Below are positions 1 to 6,221 of a DNA stretch of 41,554 bases, piece after piece. The first letter of the stretch is position 1; each line of letters opens with the position of its first letter. A model generated the notes under the pieces. That model searched no databases and was not told the origin of the DNA. It saw only the letters and a program-made list of their open reading frames with translations. A program made the translations under genes and the position numbers. The stretch is from positions 1 to 41,554 of the forward strand of contig URXA01000011.1 in assembly GCA_900551745.1 (NCBI GenBank), in the 5' to 3' direction. Source of the stretch: an uncultured Phascolarctobacterium sp. Its GTDB lineage: Bacteria > Bacillota > Negativicutes > Acidaminococcales > Acidaminococcaceae.

Positions 1-17
1 ATTTCGGCGACTTGTAT

Positions 18-46
18 ATAATAGCATTCCCCGTTACTTCTGTCAA
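18..46 (-). promoter_or_regulatory. Strong sigma-70 promoter firing leftward out of the window
   Basis: On the minus strand the -35 box is TTGACA (41-46), the spacer is exactly 17 bases and the -10 box is TATTAT (18-23). A-rich tracts at about 47-75 lie directly upstream of the -35 box and resemble an UP element. No start codon follows inside the window, so the transcript leaves the left edge within about 10 bases. The combination is typical of stable-RNA promoters, but the gene it drives cannot be seen. Confidence 0.7.
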
Positions 47-92
47 CACCTTTTTTGTAACATTTTTTATATTTTGGCATGATACGCCAGGT

Positions 93-107
93 AGCGTTGG
101 CAACGCT
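93..107. repeat. 15-bp palindrome
   Basis: AGCGTTG (93-99), one central base and CAACGCT (101-107) form a perfect 7-bp inverted repeat. It lies about 45 bases upstream of the -35 box of the leftward promoter. It could be an operator or a short hairpin; nothing else in the sequence assigns a role. Confidence 0.4.
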
Positions 108-125
108 TTCCGCTTGACTACAAGC

Positions 126-165
126 CAATATCCAGTTATATTTTCTAAAAAATAACTGGATATTG
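126..165. repeat. Perfect 14-bp inverted repeat with a 12-base loop
   Basis: CAATATCCAGTTAT (126-139) pairs perfectly with ATAACTGGATATTG (152-165). The loop TTTT/AAAA bases can extend the pairing after one mismatch. No run of T follows the stem on either strand, so it does not look like an intrinsic terminator. It may be a protein-binding palindrome or the footprint of a small mobile repeat. Confidence 0.45.
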
Positions 166-236
166 CATTGTCCACCATTCAAAAACTCTTCTGTATAATT
201 TACATTTTACTGAATTTACCAATCCTGCCGCATCAA

Positions 237-279
237 AAAACAAAAAATCCGGCTTTGCCTTCTAAAGCAAAACCGGATT
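237..279 (-). terminator. Rho-independent terminator of the DUF1667 redox operon
   Basis: A GC-containing stem (about 248-259 with 268-279, one G-U type pair) is followed on the minus strand by a U-rich run templated by 237-247. It sits about 20 bases after the stop codon of the DUF1667 gene and closes the three-gene operon read from 3412. Confidence 0.8.
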
Positions 280-300
280 CGAACAACTTAATCCAGACTG

Positions 301-678
301 TTATCCCTGATGTACTTCCATCGAACGGCTGGCAATAATATCTACTCCCAATCCCAGAATATTTTCTACAATAATCTGGCCTTCAGTCACCGGAGCCTTT
401 ACAGTTATTTGGCGCAATACAGCAGCACAATCCAAAATACGTTCTTTAGGCAGTGTGGTTTTAGATACAACAGGCAACAATGGCAAAAGTCCTCCTTTTA
501 CCTGCACGGTACTTGTCAGCATCCGCTTGGGGGCAACTATTTCGTCATGGGCATATTTTGGCCCACGGGGGCAGGTATTGCCGGTAACACCTGTTACCGC
601 ACCGTCTTCTATAGTAACAGTCATCTCACAACCCAAAGGGCACATGATACAGTTCATTATACGAGTTTCTACAGCCAT
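301..678 (-). CDS. DUF1667 family cysteine-motif protein
   Basis: This 125-residue protein carries an N-terminal CxxCxxxC pattern (C10, C13, C17) and a later CPRG (C36), the conserved core of DUF1667, which probably binds metal or an iron-sulfur centre. No signal peptide or membrane segment is visible. The ATG is preceded by GGAGG and lies 2 bases after the stop of the FAD oxidoreductase, so the genes are co-translated. In other Firmicutes the family is found as the third gene after GlpA-like and FAD/NAD oxidoreductase genes, as here, and is thought to be a small electron-transfer subunit. Its biochemical role is not established. Confidence 0.85.
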   Translation of the reverse strand: MAVETRIMNCIMCPLGCEMTVTIEDGAVTGVTGNTCPRGPKYAHDEIVAPKRMLTSTVQVKGGLLPLLPVVSKTTLPKERILDCAAVLRQITVKAPVTEGQIIVENILGLGVDIIASRSMEVHQG

Positions 679-680
679 TT

Positions 681-1946
681 TTATGCCTCCTTGTTCAATG
701 CCACAGTCAAAGTTTCTCCGATAAGCGCTGTCTTTTCTGCCGGAATATCGACAGCAATCATTTCACTTGGCTTGGCAACAGGCAGCATTTTTGTCAAAAT
801 GACATTTTCGCCGCTCTTTACTTCTAATTTTACTTTACGTTCCGGATTGGCAACACGCATAAATAAACGTGCTTTTTCACCATTTTCGGGCAGAGACAGT
901 CTTTGCGGTACGCATGTACGTACTCCGTTCGAGGCCATCACATTTACTGTCCGCAAGTCGCCATCCAATTTTCCCTGCGCATCTAACGCTGCAAATTTAC
1001 CTGCTATTTCCGCTTCTTCTGAAACAAAATCTACCAGGTCATGTACATGTACAACATTGCCGGCAGCATAAAAACCGGGCAGACTGGTACGACGGCGTTG
1101 GTCTACGGTCGGACCGCTGGTCAGCGGATGCATCTCTAAATTCAAACTGTGCGATAGTTCATTCTCCGGAATCAAGCCGACAGAGAGCAGTAACGTATCA
1201 CATTCAATATCAAATTCAGTCCCGGCAATCGGCTGCATTTTTTCGTTGACCTTTGCCACACTTACGCCGGTAACGCGATCACGTCCGTGGATTTTTGTAA
1301 TAGTATGGGAAAGATACAAAGGAATATTATAATCATCAAGACATTGCACTATATTACGGGTCAAACCATTGGAAAACGGGCAGATTTCCAAAACAGCCTG
1401 CACTTTACAGCCTTCCAGGCTCATTCTCCTCGCCATGATTAATCCAATATCACCGCTGCCTAAAATTACTATTTTATGTCCAGGCAGATAACCTTCCATA
1501 TTGACCATCCGCTGCGCCGCTCCGGCAGTAAAAACACCTGCCGGCCGTTCACCCGGAATTCTGATCGCACCGCGTGTGCGTTCGCGGCAGCCCATAGTCA
1601 GAATAATGGTTCTGCCTGCAATTTTCAGCAGTCCATGTTCGGGGCTGACTGCAATTACCGTTTTGTCCTGCAAAACTTCCAAAACCATCGTATCAACCAA
1701 GGTTTCTATTTCCGGTTTATCTTTGATCATTTCAATGCAACGATAAGCATATCCAGGTCCAGTCAGCTCTTCTTTAAAATGATGCAAGCCAAAACCATTA
1801 TGAATGCACTGCTGCAGAATGCCGCCTAATTCCCGGTCACGCTCAATAACCAGAATACTTTCAGCACCATTCTGCCAAGCGCTGTAAGCAGCAGAAAGTC
1901 CAGCCGGACCACCGCCGACAATAATTACGTCATATAAATTTTTCAT
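681..1946 (-). CDS. FAD/NAD(P)-dependent pyridine nucleotide-disulfide family oxidoreductase
   Basis: The 421-residue protein begins with a Rossmann FAD-binding motif GGGPAG at residues 11-16 and has a second dinucleotide motif (GSGDIG, roughly residues 160-165) for NAD(P)H. A C-terminal ATG-type motif (FYAAGNVVHVHD) contacts FAD. The family passes electrons between NAD(P)H and a partner; the redox-active CxxxxC of true disulfide reductases is not apparent, so an NADH:acceptor role is likelier. It starts 2 bases after the stop of the GlpA-like gene with AGGGGGA upstream and ends 2 bases before the DUF1667 start, so the three products probably form one complex. Confidence 0.87.
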   Translation of the reverse strand: MKNLYDVIIVGGGPAGLSAAYSAWQNGAESILVIERDRELGGILQQCIHNGFGLHHFKEELTGPGYAYRCIEMIKDKPEIETLVDTMVLEVLQDKTVIAVSPEHGLLKIAGRTIILTMGCRERTRGAIRIPGERPAGVFTAGAAQRMVNMEGYLPGHKIVILGSGDIGLIMARRMSLEGCKVQAVLEICPFSNGLTRNIVQCLDDYNIPLYLSHTITKIHGRDRVTGVSVAKVNEKMQPIAGTEFDIECDTLLLSVGLIPENELSHSLNLEMHPLTSGPTVDQRRRTSLPGFYAAGNVVHVHDLVDFVSEEAEIAGKFAALDAQGKLDGDLRTVNVMASNGVRTCVPQRLSLPENGEKARLFMRVANPERKVKLEVKSGENVILTKMLPVAKPSEMIAVDIPAEKTALIGETLTVALNKEA

Positions 1947-1948
1947 GT

Positions 1949-3412
1949 TTATGCTTCCCCCTCATCTGCAGAAATTTTTTCATAAAACAAATGAGAATCA
2001 GCACGTTCTTTCAAAACTTCCGGTACGGGTATACCCAGTTCCCGAGCCAGGATCTGCGTAACGCGCGGACCGCAGAAACCGCCCTGACAGCGTCCCATAC
2101 CGGCACGCGTACGGCGTTTAACACCATCAACGGTTTTAGCTCCGCAGGGCGCTTTGATAGCAGCGATAATCTCCGCTTCCGTGACCGTTTCACAACGACA
2201 GATAACACGGCCATACAATCTGTTTTTTTCAATAAGCTTTGCCTGCTCCTCATGTGACAATCTGTGAAAAAGAGGATTTTGCGGTAAAGCAGCTTTAAAA
2301 TCAGCTTTTGCAGCAGCCGGGCAATATGCCAGCACAGCTTCAGCAATCATTTCGGCTACTGCCGGGGCAGCTGTCAGCCCAGGAGACTGCATACCGGCAG
2401 CATTAAACAACCCTGCCACAGGTGAAGCACCGACGACAAAATCTCCGCTGCCGGAAACTGCACGCAGCCCTGCAAATTCAGTAATCGAGGCACCCATCGG
2501 TAAATTCGGGATTAGCTTTCTGGCAGAATTCATAATTTCGTCCATCCCTGTCAGAGTAACGGCAGTATCTTCCTTATTCTCCATATCCTGGGCATTAGGA
2601 CCGATAAAGGTATTGCCATGTGTAGTCGTACAGATCAGTATACCTTTAGAATTTCTATTAGGTGTCGGGAAAACAACGCCTTTAACCAAACTGGCTGCAG
2701 CAGTTTTATCAAAAAGAATATATTCGCCGCGGCGCGGATGAATGGTGAAGCTTTCATCGCCAGCCAACCGGGCAATACCATCTGCATAAACACCGCCGGC
2801 ATTGATGACACAAGCAGTTTTAATTAAACCTTTGGAAGTTTCTACAGCCGTAATTTTACCAGCTTCCTTAATAAATCCAGTTACACGGCAGTCCGTAACT
2901 ACTTCAGCGCCATTCTGTACTGCACATTGTGCAAAAGCTACAGCCATAGCAAAAGGCCAGCAAACGCCTGCTGACGGAGCCCATAAAGCGCCGACAACTG
3001 TTGTTAAATTTTTTTCTTTAGCTAAAACTTCTTCTCTATTCAAAAGACGCAGACCTTCAACGCCGTTTTTCTGACCGCGTTCCAATAACTCCTGCAAAGT
3101 CTGCATTTCTTCTTCACTGGTAGCAGCAACAAGAGATCCTGTCCATTCAATATCCAGACCCAATTCTTTTTGCAGCTCATGATATAATTTATTGCCGCGT
3201 ACATTAGTAACTGCTTTTAAACTGCCTGTCGGCGCGTCAAAACCAGCATGCAAAATAGCACTGTTAGCTTTCGTAGTACCTGCAGCAAGATCCGGTTCTT
3301 TTTCAACAAGCACGCATTTTAAATCATACTTTGACAACTCACGCAGAATTGCAGTACCAACAATACCACCGCCGATAACAACGACATCTGCTGTTTTGAA
3401 AAATTCCATCAT
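1949..3412 (-). CDS. GlpA-like FAD-dependent dehydrogenase with C-terminal BFD-type [2Fe-2S] domain
   Basis: The 487-residue protein has an N-terminal FAD motif GGGIVG (residues 14-19), a DAO-type oxidase body and a bacterioferritin-associated-ferredoxin-like tail with CxC at C405/C407 and CxxxxC at C442/C447, which should bind a [2Fe-2S] cluster. This domain order is that of anaerobic glycerol-3-phosphate dehydrogenase subunit A and of 2-hydroxyglutarate oxidase-like relatives. The substrate is probably glycerol 3-phosphate or another 2-hydroxy compound, but no glpK or glpF is nearby to settle it. It is the first gene of the operon. The start has two adjacent ATGs (3412 and 3409) after AGGA. 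It is annotated without a symbol because membrane-anchor GlpB/GlpC subunits are absent. Confidence 0.85.
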   Translation of the reverse strand: MMEFFKTADVVVIGGGIVGTAILRELSKYDLKCVLVEKEPDLAAGTTKANSAILHAGFDAPTGSLKAVTNVRGNKLYHELQKELGLDIEWTGSLVAATSEEEMQTLQELLERGQKNGVEGLRLLNREEVLAKEKNLTTVVGALWAPSAGVCWPFAMAVAFAQCAVQNGAEVVTDCRVTGFIKEAGKITAVETSKGLIKTACVINAGGVYADGIARLAGDESFTIHPRRGEYILFDKTAAASLVKGVVFPTPNRNSKGILICTTTHGNTFIGPNAQDMENKEDTAVTLTGMDEIMNSARKLIPNLPMGASITEFAGLRAVSGSGDFVVGASPVAGLFNAAGMQSPGLTAAPAVAEMIAEAVLAYCPAAAKADFKAALPQNPLFHRLSHEEQAKLIEKNRLYGRVICRCETVTEAEIIAAIKAPCGAKTVDGVKRRTRAGMGRCQGGFCGPRVTQILARELGIPVPEVLKERADSHLFYEKISADEGEA

Positions 3413-3433
3413 TTCACATCCTAAACAAAAATT

Positions 3434-3448
3434 CTAAGTTATACTTAG
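3434..3448 (-). promoter_or_regulatory. Palindromic candidate operator upstream of the GlpA-like operon
   Basis: CTAAGT (3434-3439), three central bases and ACTTAG (3443-3448) form a perfect 6-3-6 dyad 22 bases before the start codon. A TAAAAT-like -10 sequence lies just upstream on the minus strand at about 3454-3459, without a clear -35 box. The position would let a repressor block initiation or early elongation. This is inference from symmetry and position. Confidence 0.35.
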
Positions 3449-3526
3449 TAATTTTATCACATTCTTTACAAAAAAAGAACTTACTTTATACTTTTCCCAA
3501 GAAAAATTTCATTTTTTGTCACCCAA

Positions 3527-3543
3527 GGGACTTTTAAAGTCCC
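3527..3543. repeat. 17-bp palindromic hairpin in the gap between PAP2 and the GlpA-like operon
   Basis: GGGACTTT, one base and AAAGTCCC form a perfect 8-bp dyad. It lies just beyond the main terminator of the PAP2 gene as read on the minus strand. It may be a back-up terminator or a binding site; no strong T-run adjoins it. Confidence 0.35.
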
Positions 3544-3554
3544 TATTGTTTTAA

Positions 3555-3586
3555 AAAATATCCTGTCAAAATTGACAGGATATTTT
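3555..3586 (-). terminator. Terminator of the NagZ-PAP2 operon
   Basis: A perfect 15-bp stem (3555-3569 with 3572-3586) lies 5 bases after the PAP2 stop codon. Its outer base pairs are A/T runs, so the minus-strand transcript ends in a U-rich tract after the hairpin. The two-base centre will open to a slightly larger loop. Confidence 0.75.
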
Positions 3587-3591
3587 GAAAT

Positions 3592-4290
3592 TTATTTTGC
3601 AGCTCTGTCTGGAAGACATTTACTTAAAAAATCTATACATTTATCACTCATTGGTGTCAGTAAAACCCAACTCAAACCAACTAGAGCAATACTTAAAGAT
3701 CCTACGGCAATATCGGTAAACCAGTGCGCTCCGGCCATAATACGCGGCAGCATAAAAATTATTAAAATAACGCAGCTGAAAGCAAAAGCTTTTCTGCCAA
3801 AATATCTCAGCATGAAACCGGCATAAATCATCAGCATCAAACCATGATCGCCTGGAAAACTGTCGCCAGAATAATCCTTAGCTTTAAAAGCCAGCATTTT
3901 ACTAATGCGATGAATATTTTCAAAAAATCCTGTCGGACTGCAGCGCTGCACAGGAATCAAATGCCCCAGCTGGTTTAATATTACCGCAAAAAACAACATT
4001 GTAATACCGATAAACCACATTTTTCGTTTACCTAAATGATCCTGTTCAGAATAATAATAACCATATAATGCCAACATAGCCATTAAAGAAATTATATCGA
4101 AATGGCGTACATTAGTCAGACCGACTAAATATGTAAAAGAGCTTCCAGGTTGAAGCTGTTCATTAAAATAGTAGAAAATGCTTTTATCCAGTGTGAACCA
4201 AAAACCATGTTCAGCAGGTAAATACCAGCTAAAAAATATTGTTAAGCCCACAGCATTTAAAAATATGATTTTTCCTAAGTTTTTTCCCAC
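3592..4290 (-). CDS. PAP2-family membrane phosphatase
   Basis: The 232-residue protein has about five or six hydrophobic segments and the PAP2 phosphatase signature: SFPGDHG at residues 144-150 (variant of the usual PSGH motif, with H149) and RxxxxxHxxxD ending at R183, H189 and D193. The family removes phosphate from lipid-linked or lipid-A-type pyrophosphates on the outer face of the membrane. It starts 12 bases after the stop of the NagZ-like gene, in the same operon, which suggests a cell-envelope job such as undecaprenyl-pyrophosphate or lipid phosphate turnover. The substrate cannot be read from the sequence. The N-terminal motif normally KxxxxxxRP is weak here (around R116). Confidence 0.85.
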   Translation of the reverse strand: MGKNLGKIIFLNAVGLTIFFSWYLPAEHGFWFTLDKSIFYYFNEQLQPGSSFTYLVGLTNVRHFDIISLMAMLALYGYYYSEQDHLGKRKMWFIGITMLFFAVILNQLGHLIPVQRCSPTGFFENIHRISKMLAFKAKDYSGDSFPGDHGLMLMIYAGFMLRYFGRKAFAFSCVILIIFMLPRIMAGAHWFTDIAVGSLSIALVGLSWVLLTPMSDKCIDFLSKCLPDRAAK

Positions 4291-4302
4291 TTCCGACTCC
4301 TT

Positions 4303-5487
4303 TTACTGCGCCTCTTTCTGCAAGTCCTGCAACAATTCCTGTTGTTTGCCTGCATCTAATAATTTAATCATTTTATTTTCCACTATTCTTACAGCAGCCG
4401 CATCAATAGCTGCTGTTGTTAATTTATTCGTTTTTACAGCTTCCAGCACACCCTGATAAACCTGCTGTTGATGCTCATAATTATGACAAACCAGCAAAAT
4501 ATCAACTCCAGCCTGGACTGCTGCAACCCCCATTTCACGAAAACCATACATACTTGTTAACGCTCCCATTTCCATATCATCTGTAATGATGATACCCTGA
4601 AACCCAAGCTCATTACGCAGAAAATTATTGATTACCTGAGGTGAAACACTGGCCGGCAATGTATCCAGTCCTGTATAAATCAAATGTCCTACCATAACCA
4701 TAAAATCCTGGTTATCAAAATTTTGGATAATATTTTTAAATGGTATTGCGTCTTCCTGCAATAAGATCTCTTTAGAAGCTGTAATCCGATATTGCTCTGT
4801 ATGCGGATCAACCTCACTTTTTCCCATACCGGGGAAATGTTTCAGGCTGTAAATAATCCCTGCCTGATCATAACCACGGCAGACCGCTTCAGTAAACTTG
4901 CTCACGGAAGCAGCATCGTGCCCATAAGATCTTTCATAAGGAATACCAATATCTAAAACAGGGGCAAAATTTACATTGAAACCAATCGTTTCCAATTCCA
5001 TAGCTGTCTGATAAGCCCAGCGACGTGCATCTTCAGGAGTGCCCTGTTCAGCCATTCTGGCTGCAGCAGGAGCAACGGTCAATCCCTGCTTCATTCTGGC
5101 AACCATCCCGCCTTCCTGGTCAACACATAAATAAAGCGGTAATTTATTATATTCTTTGTTCAGCCTCTGCAGATTCGCATTCAGTCCTGTAACCTGATAT
5201 TTATTATTCATATTGCGGTCAAATAAAATCACGCCGCCAACATGATAATCTCGCAGCATGCTCAACGCACCCTCGTCTATTTCCTTACCATCAATACCGA
5301 TCAGCAGCATTTGTCCGATTTTTTCTTCCAAACTCATACCGGCAACCATTTTTACAGCCGCATCATGCAATGTCGGATTTTTCACTTCCGATTTAGATTC
5401 GGCACTCTGACCGCAGCCAGTAAACAAAAAAACCGTTATAAAAACTATAAAAGCCAGCCCTTTGCCAGCCAAAAATATTCTTTTCAT
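4303..5487 (-). CDS. nagZ: Beta-N-acetylhexosaminidase, NagZ-like GH3 lipoprotein
   Basis: The 394-residue protein starts with a lipoprotein signal peptide ending in LFTGC (C25), so it should be membrane-anchored outside the cytoplasm. The glycoside hydrolase 3 body has the NagZ loop KHFPGMG at 216-222, D227 and H229 (acid/base histidine) and the nucleophile region ITDDMEM with D303. NagZ enzymes cut N-acetylglucosamine from muropeptides. The loop is slightly unusual: PGMGK replaces the common PGHGD. There is no C-terminal GH3 domain, as expected for NagZ. It is the first gene of an operon with the PAP2 phosphatase. ATG follows GAGG at a good distance. Confidence 0.87.
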   Translation of the reverse strand: MKRIFLAGKGLAFIVFITVFLFTGCGQSAESKSEVKNPTLHDAAVKMVAGMSLEEKIGQMLLIGIDGKEIDEGALSMLRDYHVGGVILFDRNMNNKYQVTGLNANLQRLNKEYNKLPLYLCVDQEGGMVARMKQGLTVAPAAARMAEQGTPEDARRWAYQTAMELETIGFNVNFAPVLDIGIPYERSYGHDAASVSKFTEAVCRGYDQAGIIYSLKHFPGMGKSEVDPHTEQYRITASKEILLQEDAIPFKNIIQNFDNQDFMVMVGHLIYTGLDTLPASVSPQVINNFLRNELGFQGIIITDDMEMGALTSMYGFREMGVAAVQAGVDILLVCHNYEHQQQVYQGVLEAVKTNKLTTAAIDAAAVRIVENKMIKLLDAGKQQELLQDLQKEAQ

Positions 5488-5521
5488 AGTTACCTCATTT
5501 CTAAAACTTAGCTATGTGTAT

Positions 5522-5551
5522 ATTTTAACATATATTTTTTTATTTTTACAA
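5522..5551 (-). promoter_or_regulatory. Promoter of the NagZ-PAP2 operon
   Basis: Minus-strand TTGTAA (5546-5551), an 18-base spacer and TAAAAT (5522-5527) lie about 35 bases upstream of the NagZ start. It is divergent from the plus-strand promoter at 5580. Confidence 0.5.
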
Positions 5552-5579
5552 ATAGTTTTCAATCTTCTCTCTTGAAAAA

Positions 5580-5608
5580 TTGACAGCTTCATTCGATTAA
5601 ATTAGAAT
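5580..5608 (+). promoter_or_regulatory. Near-consensus promoter for the secreted protein gene
   Basis: TTGACA (5580-5585), a 17-base spacer and TAGAAT (5603-5608) precede the 5639 start by 30 bases. The leader is therefore very short. Confidence 0.75.
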
Positions 5609-5638
5609 AAAATTAAAAAGAAAAGCAGGTGATAACTA

Positions 5639-6175
5639 ATGAAACGTATTCTATATCTGACCTTAACTATAATACTTTGTCTGACATTTTTTACTGCTGT
5701 AACCTGGGCTGAGGAAAAAGCTTCTGCTGCTTCAGATAAAATTCTAAGCCAACAGCAAGTCGATGAGCTTTTGCAGTCCGATAATAATCCGGCTGCTTAT
5801 GTTAAGATAGACGAAGATGCTTACAAAGTCTATCCTGATTTTAAAGATAAAAAAGCAGTCCGTAAAGAGCTGCTCAAAAATCTTCCCACTAACAAAGTGC
5901 TTTATTTCCTGACAACCAGTGAACAGACTTTCACTCTGGCTTTTGATGTAGTGAAGGATCTGGAAAAATCAGGCCGTCTTTATGATAACAGCCGTTATAT
6001 GGGTGGTAAAGATGATACCGATGCCGGCTCTGAAAACATCAATACAAATATTCATAAGTTCTGGTTTATGAAAATTCCCCGCGGCAGTACTGTTTACGAC
6101 GAGGGTGTCAATGTTGGTATCGGAATCGGTATCGGTCGGCGTCATCGCGGCGGTGGTATAGGTATCGGCTGGTAA
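5639..6175 (+). CDS. Secreted protein of unknown function with a Gly-Ile-rich C-terminus
   Basis: This 178-residue protein has a clear Sec signal peptide (hydrophobic residues about 4-22, cleavage probably after TWA near residue 24). The mature part is acidic and lysine-rich, with several aspartates, and has no family signature I recognise. The last 25 residues are a low-complexity GIGIGIG / RRHRGGG tail that ends in GIGIGW. It is a single-gene unit with its own strong promoter and a shared terminator before the convergent gyrA. A cell-surface or periplasmic role is likely; nothing more specific can be supported. Confidence 0.75.
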   Translation: MKRILYLTLTIILCLTFFTAVTWAEEKASAASDKILSQQQVDELLQSDNNPAAYVKIDEDAYKVYPDFKDKKAVRKELLKNLPTNKVLYFLTTSEQTFTLAFDVVKDLEKSGRLYDNSRYMGGKDDTDAGSENINTNIHKFWFMKIPRGSTVYDEGVNVGIGIGIGRRHRGGGIGIGW

Positions 6176-6190
6176 TTCTATACAAAAAAG

Positions 6191-6217
6191 AAAAAGCCCT
6201 GCTAAGCAGGGCTTTTT
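6191..6217. terminator. Bidirectional terminator between the secreted protein gene and gyrA
   Basis: AAAAAGCCCTGC and GCAGGGCTTTTT form a perfect 12-bp stem around a TAA loop, with T-runs on both strands. It lies 15 bases after the plus-strand stop codon and 4 bases beyond the gyrA stop codon, so it serves both convergent genes. Confidence 0.92.
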
Positions 6218-6221
6218 TATT

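Noticed and set aside
310..1071. 253-residue open frame on the plus strand
   Set aside because: It is antisense to the DUF1667 and FAD genes, lacks a ribosome site and has an unlikely composition; a shadow frame.
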